A stretch of DNA of 64,000 bases from Nonlabens agnitus (lineage in GTDB: Bacteria; Bacteroidota; Bacteroidia; Flavobacteriales; Flavobacteriaceae), in the NCBI RefSeq assembly GCF_002994045.1, contig NZ_MQUC01000003.1, forward strand, positions 2,890,501 through 2,954,500, written 5' to 3'. The position numbers and the translations under genes are program-made. Positions 8,561 to 20,000 of the stretch are shown here, piece after piece. The notes under the pieces are model-generated. The model did not search any database and was not told the DNA's origin. It saw nothing but the letters and a program-made list of their open reading frames with translations. Positions within the stretch are counted from its first letter, which is position 1. Every line of letters starts with the position of its first letter.

Positions 8561-9589
8561 ATGAATGAGCACCTAGACGCAAGCGGCGATAATTTTTCTA
8601 ATGAAGAGCACGACATAGAACGTGCTTTAAGGCCGTTATCATTTGACGATTTTGCTGGTCAGGACCAAATATTGGAGAACCTAAAAATATTTGTCCAGGC
8701 GGCAAATCAACGAGGTGATGCTTTAGACCACACTCTTTTTCATGGTCCTCCAGGATTGGGAAAAACCACACTGGCGCATATTCTCGCTGCAGAATTAGGC
8801 GTAGGCATCAAAGTGACTTCTGGACCTGTGCTAGATAAACCAGGTGATCTCGCTGGATTGTTGACCAATCTTGACGAGCGCGATGTACTTTTTATAGATG
8901 AGATCCATAGGCTTAGTCCTATTGTAGAAGAATATCTTTACAGCGCGATGGAAGACTATAAGATCGACATCATGATCGAGACTGGTCCCAATGCACGCAC
9001 GGTACAGATCAATCTTGCACCTTTCACCCTTATTGGAGCGACCACCCGTAGCGGTTTGCTTACGGCACCCATGCGAGCCAGATTTGGGATTTCATCAAGA
9101 TTACAATATTATACTACAGAACTTTTATCCACCATCGTCGAGCGTAGTAGCGAGATCCTACAGGTACAAATTGATCAGGAAGCTGCCATTGAAATTGCGG
9201 GACGCAGTCGTGGTACACCGCGTATTGCAAATGCTTTGCTTAGAAGAGTTCGTGATTTTGCTCAAATAAAAGGAACTGGAAATATCGATCTGGACATTTC
9301 CAGATATTCGCTTAAAGCATTGAACGTAGATGCACACGGTCTGGATGAAATGGACAATAAGATATTGACAACCATCATCGATAAATTTAAAGGTGGACCT
9401 GTAGGTATCACCACGCTTTCCACAGCTGTCTCAGAAAGTGCGGAAACCATCGAGGAAGTTTACGAGCCATTTTTGATTCAGCAAGGTTTTATTATCAGGA
9501 CTCCTCGTGGCCGTGAAGTGACAGAGCATGCCTACAAACATCTAGGCAGAACGCCTAATGCAAGAATGGGTGGCCTTTTCGACCAATAG
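8561..9589 (+). CDS. ruvB: Holliday junction branch migration ATPase RuvB
   Basis: The 342-residue AAA+ motor drives branch migration with RuvA. Walker A is GPPGLGKTT (residues 62-70), Walker B is LFIDEIHRL, sensor 1 lies in LIGATTR and the C-terminal winged helix ends in [16 protein letters not shown]. Length is normal for the family. ruvA is not adjacent but lies at 13507. The P450 gene starts three bases after the stop, so the two are probably cotranscribed. Confidence 0.97.
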   Translation: MNEHLDASGDNFSNEEHDIERALRPLSFDDFAGQDQILENLKIFVQAANQRGDALDHTLFHGPPGLGKTTLAHILAAELGVGIKVTSGPVLDKPGDLAGLLTNLDERDVLFIDEIHRLSPIVEEYLYSAMEDYKIDIMIETGPNARTVQINLAPFTLIGATTRSGLLTAPMRARFGISSRLQYYTTELLSTIVERSSEILQVQIDQEAAIEIAGRSRGTPRIANALLRRVRDFAQIKGTGNIDLDISRYSLKALNVDAHGLDEMDNKILTTIIDKFKGGPVGITTLSTAVSESAETIEEVYEPFLIQQGFIIRTPRGREVTEHAYKHLGRTPNARMGGLFDQ

Positions 9590-9592
9590 CCT

Positions 9593-10930
9593 ATGCGATC
9601 TATTGAAAAAGTACCCACGTTACGGTTTTTGTCAAAAACCAGGCAGATTTATAAAGATCCGCTGCCTTTTCATAGGGAGAATTTCCAGAGGTACGGCAAT
9701 ACATTTAAGATAAGTCCTAAGCCTGGCTTGACCATCCACTTTACTTGCGATACAGAGCTTTCAAAGCATATCCTGCAAACCAATCAGCGCAATTACAACA
9801 AGTCCAGCTTACAAACAGATGACCTTGGTAAATACATAGGTCACGGATTATTAACTGAAAACGGCGAGAAATGGCGTGCCAACCGTAAACTGGTCCAGCC
9901 GGCATTTTACAAGAAACAAATTGCCACACTCATGGATTCCATGGATCAGGTGATTCAAAAAGAGCTGTCCAGGATTGCTCTGGATAAACCCGTTGATATT
10001 CATGAAATATTCAGTGATCTAGCTTTTAAAGTAGTCGCGCGTAGCCTGTTCTATCTGGAAGATATGGATGAACGCATCGCACGCTTGCAATATATTACCG
10101 AGACGGCTCAAAAAATGTTGATCAAAGAACTACGTGTGCCGTGGATGCTTTGGTACTTCAATAGTAAATGGCTTTCAGGAACCTCGAGCATTCCCTATCA
10201 CATGGAATTGATAGAAGAGGCACGATCCATTTTGCAGGAAATCATCAACCAGCGCAGGACAGAGAAAAAGGAATACGGCGATCTACTGGACATGCTGTTG
10301 CAATCCACCTATGAAGATGGATCCCACATGACCGACCCACAATTGATAGACGAGATCCTTGTGCTTTTTATCGCAGGCCATGAAACCACGGCAAACGCAT
10401 TGACTTTTGCGACGCAATTGCTCGCACATCATCCAGATAAGGCTGCCGTTGCTAGAACCGAAATTGACCAACTGGAAAGCGATGACCTCATGGTCCAGAT
10501 GAAGGAACTGGAATACACACGACAAGTCCTTGAAGAAACCATGAGAATGTACCCACCAGCTTATGTGACAGATCGCGTGGCGGTAGAAGACGATTTTTGC
10601 GGTGATATCTCGTTACCTGCTGGCAGCATCTGGCTCATCAGTTTTTATGAGATGCATCGCCGTCAGGATTTATGGGAGCAGCCAGAAACCTTCCTGCCAG
10701 AACGCTTTAATGCCGAAATCAAAAAGCAATGGAACGACCAATACTTTCCATTTGGCGCTGGGCCACGCATGTGCATAGGTAATAATTTTGCGATGTACGA
10801 GATGGCTTTGGTCATCAAGAATATCCTGAAAAACTATGATCTCAAGCCTATTGGCGAGACCATCGAGTACCATCCGTTGATCACTTTACGACCCAAAAAC
10901 GCCCTTGTCACCTTCACTGTTAGAGCTTAG
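9593..10930 (+). CDS. Cytochrome P450
   Basis: The 445-residue P450 lacks an N-terminal membrane anchor. The I-helix oxygen-activation motif is AGHETT, the K-helix motif is EETMRMYPP (ExxR), and the heme-binding loop is FGAGPRMCIG with the thiolate Cys394. The pattern resembles CYP102/CYP4-like soluble bacterial enzymes, but no reductase domain is fused and no ferredoxin or reductase gene lies in the window, so the redox partner and substrate are unknown. It directly follows ruvB with a three-base gap; there is no evident functional link. Confidence 0.93.
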   Translation: MRSIEKVPTLRFLSKTRQIYKDPLPFHRENFQRYGNTFKISPKPGLTIHFTCDTELSKHILQTNQRNYNKSSLQTDDLGKYIGHGLLTENGEKWRANRKLVQPAFYKKQIATLMDSMDQVIQKELSRIALDKPVDIHEIFSDLAFKVVARSLFYLEDMDERIARLQYITETAQKMLIKELRVPWMLWYFNSKWLSGTSSIPYHMELIEEARSILQEIINQRRTEKKEYGDLLDMLLQSTYEDGSHMTDPQLIDEILVLFIAGHETTANALTFATQLLAHHPDKAAVARTEIDQLESDDLMVQMKELEYTRQVLEETMRMYPPAYVTDRVAVEDDFCGDISLPAGSIWLISFYEMHRRQDLWEQPETFLPERFNAEIKKQWNDQYFPFGAGPRMCIGNNFAMYEMALVIKNILKNYDLKPIGETIEYHPLITLRPKNALVTFTVRA

Positions 10931-10980
10931 CGAATTGCTAGTTCAAATGTTTGCCAGGAAAATGAATGTGTAAATGAGTT

Positions 10981-10996
10981 CGCTTTCGCGAAAGCG
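10981..10996. repeat. Dispersed palindrome copy, upstream of maeB
   Basis: Perfect 16-base CGCTTTCGCGAAAGCG, extended to the full 20-base palindrome TTCGCTTTCGCGAAAGCGAA at 10979-10998. It is intergenic, 51 bases past the P450 stop and about 73 bases upstream of the malic enzyme -7 element. Confidence 0.97.
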
Positions 10997-11068
10997 AATT
11001 CTTTATAAACTACTCATTTCTTACCTATATATGCGGTTTTGATAAAACAGGTTGAGCCCTATAATCGC

Positions 11069-11076
11069 TACCTTTG
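11069..11076 (+). promoter_or_regulatory. Promoter -7 element (TACCTTTG) of the malic enzyme gene
   Basis: TAnnTTTG match 21 bases upstream of the ATG at 11098. The upstream in-frame TTG at 11074 lies inside this element and would precede the expected transcription start, so the ATG is the better start. Confidence 0.6.
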
Positions 11077-11097
11077 TCACAGCCTAAAAAGCAACCT

Positions 11098-13407
11098 ATG
11101 AGCAGCAAACCTAGCAGAAGAAGAGAAGCACTGGTTTATCACGCCAAACCTACACCTGGAAAAATCAAGGTAGTACCTACCAAAAAATATAGCAGTCAGC
11201 GAGATTTGTCGCTGGCCTACAGTCCTGGTGTTGCAGAGCCTTGTCTGGAAATTGTCAAGGATAAAGCAAACGTCTATAAATACACTACTAAAGGGAATTT
11301 AGTGGCCGTGATCAGTAACGGTACCGCTGTTTTGGGCTTGGGCGACATAGGTCCTGAGGCCAGTAAACCCGTCATGGAAGGAAAAGGACTGCTGTTTAAA
11401 ATCTTTGCAGACCTTGATTGTTTTGACATTGAGGTAGATACCAAAGACGTAGAAGAGTTTATCGCGACGGTCAAAAATATCGCACCTACTTTTGGTGGGA
11501 TCAATTTGGAAGACATCAAAGCTCCAGAGGCTTTTGAAATTGAGCGCAGACTCAAGGAAGAACTGGACATACCGGTCATGCATGATGACCAGCACGGTAC
11601 GGCAATTATTTCCAGTGCAGCGCTATTGAACGCCCTAGAACTCGCCGAAAAAAACATTGAAGACGTCAAGATTATCGTTTCTGGTGCTGGAAGTGCAGCG
11701 ATTTCCTGTACATCACTTTACGTGAAACTAGGAGCGAGGTTGGAGAACATCATGATGTTTGATATAGATGGTTTGATCACAAAATCACGCACAGATCTAG
11801 GGGCGATGCAAATGCAGTTTGCCACCAGTCGCGAGGCGATGTCTTTAGAAGAGGCTATGGTAGGTGCAGACGTCTTTTTGGGACTTTCTGCAGGTAATAT
11901 TGTATCGCAAAAGATGGTGCAATCCATGAGCGATAACCCCATTGTTTTTGCGATGGCAAACCCAACGCCAGAAATTGATTATGATCTAGCCATGGCGGCT
12001 CGTGAAGATATCATTATGGCTACAGGTCGCAGCGATCATCCTAACCAGGTGAATAATGTATTGGGTTTCCCATTTATTTTTAGGGGTGCGATGGACGTTC
12101 GCGCCACAAAAATCAATGAAGAAATGAAGCTGGCGGCGACTTATGCACTGGCTAACCTTGCCAAAGAAGCCGTACCAGAGCAAGTAAATATTGCCTATGG
12201 AGAGTTGAAGCTCAACTTTGGCCGTGATTACATTATCCCTAAGCCATTCGATCCACGATTGATATCTACCATACCACCAGCAGTCGCTAGAGCGGCAATG
12301 GAATCTGGAGTGGCTCAAGAGCCTATTACAGATTGGGAAAAATACGAGGAGCAATTGCTTAGCCGTATGGGATCTGACAATAAGCTCGTAAGATTATTGC
12401 TTAATCGTGCCAGAACAAATCCAAAAAGAATTGTTTTTGCCGAAGCAGATAATGTTGACGTTCTCAAAGCAGCACAAATCGTGTTGGAAGAAGGTATAGG
12501 AACACCTATACTTTTAGGAAGAAAAGATGTCATTGAAGAGATGATGGCAGATCTGGATTTTGATCAGCCGTGTTTGATTATTGATCCTAAAACCGATGAG
12601 GAGTCTGCGAGACGTGATCGATATGCTCATGAATTCTGGAAACTGCGCCAGCGTAAAGGAGTTACCGAATTTGATGCAGGCAAAACCATACGACAGCGCA
12701 ATTATTTTGCAGCTATGATGGTTAAGGTAGGAGATGCAGATGCATTAATCACTGGTGTGGCACAATCGTATCCGCGATCTGTGCGACCCATGATGGAAAT
12801 TATTGGAATGGCTCCTGGTGTGGATAAAATCGCTACGACAAACCTGATGATCACAGATCGTGGGCCGTTGTTCATTTCTGACACTTCCATCAATATAGAT
12901 CCTGACGCTATTGAGTTGGCCAAAATTGCTCAAATGACTGGCAGGACTGCAGCCATGTTTGGTATTGATCCTGTAATGGCCATGATCTCTTATGCTAACT
13001 TTGGATCGAGCAAACACCCTAATGCTTCAAAGGTGACCGACGCCGTGAAATACCTGCATCAATATTATCCAAGTTTAGTGGTAGATGGAGAGATCCAGAC
13101 GGACTTTGCCTTAAATGCCGATATGCTCCAGCAAAAGTTTCCTTTCTCAAAACTGGCAGGAAAAAAAGTCAACACGCTTATTTTTCCTAACCTTGAAAGC
13201 AGTAACTCCACCTACAAATTGTTGAAAGAATTGCGTGGCATTGACTCCATAGGACCTATCATGATGGGTATGCAAAAACCTTGTCATATACTACAATTGG
13301 GTGCTAGTGTTGATGAAATCGTCAACATGTCCGCTGTGGCCGTGATCGATGCACAACAAAAGGAAAAAAGAGCAGCAGAACTTTCTAAAAGCGGGAAGAC
13401 GGCATAG
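11098..13407 (+). CDS. maeB: NADP-dependent malic enzyme, long MaeB type
   Basis: The 769-residue protein decarboxylates malate to pyruvate with NADP reduction. The N-terminal ~400 residues are the malic enzyme domain (SLAYSPGVAEPCLEI, DDQHGTA, and an NADP-binding GAGSAAISC). The C-terminal ~330 residues are phosphotransacetylase-like (NPKRIVFAEAD, ITGVAQSYPRSVRP, LIFPNLESSN); in MaeB this part is regulatory and binds acetyl-CoA but does not catalyse. The ATG at 11098 was chosen over TTG 11074 because a -7 element overlaps the latter. With pckA at 28779 it gives the cell C4-to-C3 routes. Confidence 0.94.
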   Translation: MSSKPSRRREALVYHAKPTPGKIKVVPTKKYSSQRDLSLAYSPGVAEPCLEIVKDKANVYKYTTKGNLVAVISNGTAVLGLGDIGPEASKPVMEGKGLLFKIFADLDCFDIEVDTKDVEEFIATVKNIAPTFGGINLEDIKAPEAFEIERRLKEELDIPVMHDDQHGTAIISSAALLNALELAEKNIEDVKIIVSGAGSAAISCTSLYVKLGARLENIMMFDIDGLITKSRTDLGAMQMQFATSREAMSLEEAMVGADVFLGLSAGNIVSQKMVQSMSDNPIVFAMANPTPEIDYDLAMAAREDIIMATGRSDHPNQVNNVLGFPFIFRGAMDVRATKINEEMKLAATYALANLAKEAVPEQVNIAYGELKLNFGRDYIIPKPFDPRLISTIPPAVARAAMESGVAQEPITDWEKYEEQLLSRMGSDNKLVRLLLNRARTNPKRIVFAEADNVDVLKAAQIVLEEGIGTPILLGRKDVIEEMMADLDFDQPCLIIDPKTDEESARRDRYAHEFWKLRQRKGVTEFDAGKTIRQRNYFAAMMVKVGDADALITGVAQSYPRSVRPMMEIIGMAPGVDKIATTNLMITDRGPLFISDTSINIDPDAIELAKIAQMTGRTAAMFGIDPVMAMISYANFGSSKHPNASKVTDAVKYLHQYYPSLVVDGEIQTDFALNADMLQQKFPFSKLAGKKVNTLIFPNLESSNSTYKLLKELRGIDSIGPIMMGMQKPCHILQLGASVDEIVNMSAVAVIDAQQKEKRAAELSKSGKTA

Positions 13408-13429
13408 TCATACCATCTTCTCATGGACC

Positions 13430-13472
13430 ACAAGGATGCCGGTAGATATTATCGGCATCCTTGTATTTATTT
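13430..13472 (+). terminator. Terminator after maeB
   Basis: A 12-bp stem, ACAAGGATGCCG (13430-13441) and CGGCATCCTTGT (13453-13464), has an 11-base loop and is followed by a T-rich stretch. Confidence 0.8.
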
Positions 13473-13475
13473 TGT

Positions 13476-13483
13476 TACATTTG
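13476..13483 (+). promoter_or_regulatory. Promoter -7 element (TACATTTG) of ruvA-sprA
   Basis: TAnnTTTG match 23 bases before the ruvA ATG, directly behind the maeB terminator. It probably drives ruvA and sprA together. Confidence 0.6.
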
Positions 13484-13506
13484 ATCGATTGCTAATATCC
13501 TGTTAA

Positions 13507-14088
13507 ATGATAGCCCAATTGCAAGGCCAGCTGGTCGAGAAAAATCTTACTGATGTCATTATAGACTGTGCAGGCGTAGGTTATTTTGTAGAGATATCGC
13601 TTCATACCTATTCTTTAATTCCAGATGGTGACCTTGTCAAGCTATACACCTATATGCTGGTGCGGGAAGATGCGCACCGACTTTTTGGTTTTATGGAAAA
13701 AAGTGAGCGGGAAGTTTTCAAACTGCTCATCTCAGTTTCTGGAATAGGGGCAAACACGGCGCGTACCATGTTGTCCAGTCTAGATCCATCCCAGATCGCA
13801 CAAGCTATTGCAAATGGTGACGTTAGAACCATCCAAAGTGTCAAGGGAATAGGAGCAAAAACGGCGCAACGTGTCATTCTGGACCTGCGCGACAAAATTC
13901 TTCAAGTACTGGAAGATCCACAGATTTCTGTATTGCCGAGCAATAGGGGCCGCGAAGAGGCGTTATCTGCATTGGAAACCCTAGGTTATCTGCGCAAACA
14001 AGCTCAAAAGGTGGTCGATAAGATCCTTTCCAGCAATCCAGATGCCAGCACAGAACAACTCATTAAGGAAGCACTTAAACAATTATAG
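13507..14088 (+). CDS. ruvA: Holliday junction DNA-binding protein RuvA
   Basis: The 193-residue protein forms the tetramer that holds four-way junctions for RuvB. The N-terminal OB-fold (MIAQLQGQLVEKNLTDVIID) is followed by two helix-hairpin-helix motifs (LISVSGIGANTA and IQSVKGIGAKTAQR) and a C-terminal RuvB-binding domain that ends in STEQLIKEALKQL. Length is normal. The next gene, sprA, begins three bases after the stop; ruvA-sprA adjacency is common in flavobacteria. Confidence 0.97.
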   Translation: MIAQLQGQLVEKNLTDVIIDCAGVGYFVEISLHTYSLIPDGDLVKLYTYMLVREDAHRLFGFMEKSEREVFKLLISVSGIGANTARTMLSSLDPSQIAQAIANGDVRTIQSVKGIGAKTAQRVILDLRDKILQVLEDPQISVLPSNRGREEALSALETLGYLRKQAQKVVDKILSSNPDASTEQLIKEALKQL

Positions 14089-14091
14089 GAT

Positions 14092-17000
14092 TTGAGATAC
14101 GTATATATTAACCTGATACGCAAGTATTTATATGTCGTAATGTGTTTCATTGTTTTCGCTTTCGCGAAAGCGCAACAACCCACAACCACTCCTGCAGATA
14201 CCACAGCATCTCAAATACAGTTAGGAAGAATCAACTTGCCTGATCCTCCTAGCATCACCTCGCTGTACATCTATGATGCAGATCTGGATCGGTATATTTT
14301 TAACCAGCGTTTTGGAGAATATCGTATCGATTACCCATTCACGTTGACCCGTGAGGAATATCAAAAAATCGTGATCAAGGAACAGATGCGTTCCTACTTT
14401 AGAGAGAAATCAAAACTTCTTGCCGGTAAAACTGAAGCAGACAAGGAGAAGCAAAAGAATTTGTTGCCTAATTTCTATGTGGATTCTGATCTTTTTGAGA
14501 GCATCTTTGGCGGTACGGAGATCAGTATTATTCCGCAGGGAAATGTGGCGATCGACCTGGGCGTGCTGTATAACAAGACAGATAACCCTAGTTTCTCTCC
14601 TAGAAATAGGCAAAACGTCACTTTTGATTTTAACCAGCGAATTAACCTAAGTCTTTCGGGAACCGTTGGAACCCGACTGAATGTGAACGCCAATTATGAC
14701 ACGCAAGGTTCCTTTGATTTCCAAAATCAAATAAAACTGGACTACACGCCTACTGAGGATGATATCCTTCAAGGTATCGAAGTAGGTAATGTGAGCATGC
14801 CGCTCAATTCCCAGTTGATACGTGGTGCTCAAAGTCTTTTTGGTGTGAAGGCAGATTTGCAATTTGGTAAAACACGCATCACAACCGTCTTTTCAGAACA
14901 GCAATCAGAATCCCGTACAGTGCAGGCTGCTGGTGGAGCCACCGTCAACGATTTTGACTTTTTCTCGCTGGACTATGACGAGAACAGACACTTCTTTTTA
15001 GCGCATTATTTTAGAGATACCTACGATCAATCGCTGATCAACTATCCCTTTATCAATAACAACATACAGATCACAAGAGCTGAAGTTTGGATCACTAATC
15101 GTGGCAATCGTACAGAAGACGTTCGTAATCTTGTGGCGATCCAGGATCTTGGAGAATCAGATCCTACCAATATAGGTCTGGACCAGCAGCCACCAGGATT
15201 TCTCAATGTTCCTGCTGGTAGTTTCCCTAGCAATGGGAATAATGACTTTAATCCAATCGCAATTAATTCTGGCGGTGAGACTGTTCTTAATCGTCAAATA
15301 AGAGATATCGCAACTGTAGAGCAAGGTTTTGGAAGTGTGCAGGTGAATGAAGGCTTTGATTATGTTACTCTTGAAAATGCTCGCCAGCTTAATCCCAATG
15401 AATATAAACTCAATACACAGTTGGGTTACATTTCTTTGAACCAACGACTGAGTAATGATGAAATCGTAGCCGTAGCATTTCAATACACGGTAGGCGGTCA
15501 GGTATTTCAAGTAGGTGAATTTGCCAATGATGGTGTCAACGCCACAGAGGTCAACCAGAATCCAGCTGCAAATGAGCAAGCGGTAACCAATCAAAATCTC
15601 GTCGTCAAGTTATTGAAAGGTAATCTTACTAATGTATCAGAACCTATTTGGGATTTGATGATGAAGAATATTTACAACTTAGGAGGTTCTAGATTATCTC
15701 AGGAAGATTTCAAACTTAATATATTTTATCAATTCCCACCAGAATTAAATTACATCACTCCAGCAGAAGGTACATTGGCAAATCCTGCAGTGCCACTGCC
15801 TGATGATGTGGAAGAGACGACCCTGATACGTGTATTTAATCTGGACCGTTTGAATAAGCAAAACGACCCGCAACCAGAAGGTGATGGATTCTTTGATTAT
15901 GTTGAAGGACTCACCATTGATTCTGAAACAGGCCGAATCATCTTTACCAGCGTAGAACCTTTTGGAGAATACCTCTTTAATAAGCTGGACAATACGCCCA
16001 ATGGAGGTCCCGAAGTGTATAATAATCCAGATACGTACAATGCGAACCAAGCGAAATATGTTTATAGAGACATGTATCGTACTACCAAGGCACAGGCACT
16101 ACAAACGGCCGAAAAGAATAAATATCTCATCAAGGGTGAATACAAAGCGACAGGTCAGCAGGGAATTCCCATAGGTGGTTTCAATATACCACGAGGCTCG
16201 GTTACGGTGACCGCTGGTGGTCGAACGCTACAAGAAGGTATTGATTATACAGTGGATTATGCGCGAGGCAGCGTTATCATTCTAGATCAAGCGCTCTTGA
16301 ACTCAAATACTCCTATACAGGTTTCTACCGAAAATAACTCAACGTTTAACCAGCAAACCAAAAGATTTACTGGTATCAATGTAGAGCATACTTTCAATGA
16401 AAACTTTATCGTAGGTGGAACATTTTTGAACCTTAAAGAGCGACCTATTACCCAAAAGTCTAACTACGGTACCGAGCCTATCAACAATACGATCATAGGT
16501 GCCAATTTTCTTTATAATACAGAAGTTCCGTTTTTGACAAGGTTGGCCAACAAGTTACCCAATATCGATACGGATGTCATCTCCAATTTATCCATTAGAG
16601 GTGAAGCTGCGTATTTATTTCCGGGATCACCAGACAGTGATAATTTTGATGGTAGAGCCGCAGCCTATGTGGATGATTTTGAAGGATCTCAAACATCCAT
16701 AAATATCTTATCTCCATTAGCTTGGAACCTAGCGAGTACACCAGTAGCCTTTGAAGGAGCAGGATCACCTTCCAACCCGTTGGCCTACAATTATTCTCGT
16801 GGTCGACTGGCTTGGTATACTATTGACCCTATATTTTATGGTAATCAACGTCCTGATGAGATAACCGATGCAGATGTTTCTGACTACCGTACAAGACGCG
16901 TGTTTATAGATGAGATTTTCCCACAGGTAGATATTCAGCAAGGACAGACTCAAGTGATCAATACCTTGGACTTATCTTTCTATCCGGATGAACGAGGATC

Positions 17001-20000
17001 CTACAATTACAACCCTGCAGCAGCTGGAACCGATATTCTTCCTAATCCAGCAGACAGTTGGGGCGGAATCACACGCAGTTTCTTAAGTACAGATTTTGAG
17101 GCTACTAATGTGGAGTACATCCAGTTTTGGGTCATGGATCCATTCATGTATGATCAAACAAATGATGGTGGAACGATCTCCATCAACTTGGGAAGTATCT
17201 CTGAAGATATTTTAAAGGATAACCGTAAACAATATGAAAACGGGTTGCCAGAAGATGGCGGCACTGATTTGACGGTTTCAACGGCTTTTGGAAAAGTTCC
17301 CTTGAACCAATCACTGATTTATGCTTTTGATACAGAAGGTCAGGAACGTATCAATCAAGATATTGGTCTCGATGGATTTAGCGATGCCGAAGAAATTGCA
17401 AATTTCCCTCAATTTGGTCCGGACCCTGCGGCAGATAACTATGAATATTTCATCGCTGCAGATGGAAATATCTTGGAGCGCTACAAACGATACAACAATA
17501 CTGAAGGAAACTCACCTACAGATGTCACCCAAACAGACCGTGGATCTACCACTCAACCAGATGTGGAAGACATCAACCGTGACAACACGATGAATACCAT
17601 CGACAGTTACTTTGAGTACGAGATTGAGATCGCACCAGGCAGAATGCAAGTAGGTACTAATCCTTATGTATCAGACTCAAGGCTTGTCACATCAACCTTG
17701 CCTAACGGTTCTACAATCGATACTAGATGGGTTCAATTTAGAGTGCCATTGAATGATCCTACTCGTGAATCCATTGGAGAAATAGCAGATTTCAGGGCGA
17801 TTCGTTTTATGAGAATGTACCTGTCAGACTTTGAGGTAGATACTTTTTTGAGGTTTGGAGCGATGGATTTAGTTCGTGGTGATTATCGTAGATATACGGC
17901 TTCACTAGACCCTAATGATCCTAACGTTGATAATGATCAGACCTCGTTTGAAGTTCAAGCCGTCAACATTGAGAATAACGATAGAAGAGAACCTATTCCT
18001 TATGTATTGCCGCCAGGTGTGATCAGAGAAGAATTGAGAACTCAAAACCAAAACATTCGCCAGAATGAGCAGTCACTAGCTCTTTTAGTGGAAGATCTAG
18101 AGGCTTTTGATAGAAGAGCCGTTTTCAAAAACATTAGAATTGACATGAGGCAGTACGAAAATCTTGAGATGTTCGTACATGCAGAATCTATGGTGGACAA
18201 GCAGCCGCTTCTTGATGGTGAACTGGAAGCCTTTATACGTATAGGTGTTGACTTTACTGAAAATTACTACGAGATACGACTACCCTTAACGCCTACACCA
18301 TTCAATAGTACTAGTCCAGAAGAGATCTGGCCTGCCGCAAACCGGTTTGACATCGATCTTTCATTGTTGCAGGAGATTAAGTCTAGAGTATTGAGTGATC
18401 CTGCTTTGATCAATAGTGAGGTAAACTTCTTTAATCAGGCAGATCTTGATCCAGATTCTGCAGGTGAACCCAACCAGCAGATCTATGGTATTAAAGGAAA
18501 TCCTAATTATGGAGATGTGCGAGCGGTGATGTTGGGTGTGCGCAACAATGTCAAAAGCTCCATTAGTGGTGAGGTATGGTTTAATGAATTGCGCCTATCT
18601 GGACTTCAAAACCAAGGTGGTTATGCGGCCATTCTAAATCTGGATGCAAACATGGCAGATTTTGCCACGGTAAGTGCCAACGGTAGACGCAGTACTATAG
18701 GTTTTGGATCCATTGAACAAGGTCCCAATGAGCGCAGTCGTGAAGATGTGACCCAGTATGATGTCACTACAAGTCTAAGTCTAGGACAGTTGTTCCCGCA
18801 AAAATGGGGATTGAACTTGCCGTTCTCCTATCGCATAGAAGAAGAAACGGTGACACCTCAATTTGATCCTCAGTTTGAAGATATTGAGTTGGATACAAGA
18901 CTGGCAAATGCTACCAGCGACCAGGAACGTGAGGCGATTAGAAATCAGTCAGAAGATTATACAAAGAGACAAAGCGTCAACCTTATAGGTGTCAGTAAGG
19001 CCAGAACAGGCGACAGCAAGCCTATGCCTTATGATATAGAAAACTTTGTGTTCTCTGGATCATACAATCAGACTGACCAGCGCAATTTTGAAATCGAAGA
19101 GTTCAAGGATCAATCCGTGAATGTGAATGCTACTTATAACTACGCATTTCCTGAGTTGAAATTTGAGCCACTCGTAAAGGCAGACACTACATTCTCAGGT
19201 GATTATTTCAAATTCCTTAGGGATTTCAACGTCAACCTGTTGCCTAATGTGTTTACTGCCAGCGGTACCGTACGTCGTCAATTCAACACACAAACCTTCA
19301 GGGATTTACAGTTGGATACCAACCCAGTAGATCTAGATGGTGATGGTATCCCAGATGCGCAAAACATCGCTCTGGCACCATTGACCAATCGTAATTTTAC
19401 ACTGGCCAATCAATATGCCATCACTTGGGACCTTACCAATTCCTTGAACTTGAACCTGACGGCTAACAATGATCGCATCATACGTAGTTACATCAATACA
19501 GAGGACAACACCATTGACGAGAGCTATACCTTGTGGACTAATTTCTTGGATGAAGGTATACCAGACTCGCACACCAGACAGTTTAGAGCGACTTATGAGG
19601 TGCCCTTCGAGAAGTTTCCTTTTCTCGCTTTCGCGAAAGCGACATACACTTATACTGCAGATTTCAACTGGCAGCGTAACTCACAACAATTTGCACAGCT
19701 AGACGGCATTCCCAACTTAGGAAACAGCGTCCAGAACGCTAATACGCACCGTATCAATGGTAATTTGGATTTGGGTAAATTGTATTCCTACGTAGGACTG
19801 GAGAAGAAGAAATTTGGCGCCGCAGCGCGTAAAGAAGCACAGCAACGCACGGCAAGTAGATCTCGCAATCGACTGCCTACAGCCAGACAGGAAAAAGGTG
19901 AAGAGCAAGAAAAAACTGAAGAGATCAAAATCCCAAAGAAGAATTTTGCCAACCAAGCATACAACACGCTGATAGGGATCGCAACATCCGTAAAACGTGC

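Noticed and set aside
11074..11097. TTG start for the malic enzyme
   Set aside because: It falls inside the TACCTTTG promoter element, so it would not be in the mRNA.
11274..11669. 131-residue open frame on the minus strand inside maeB
   Set aside because: It is antisense to the strongly conserved malic enzyme domain and is rich in Ser and Ala in a way expected of a reverse-frame translation.
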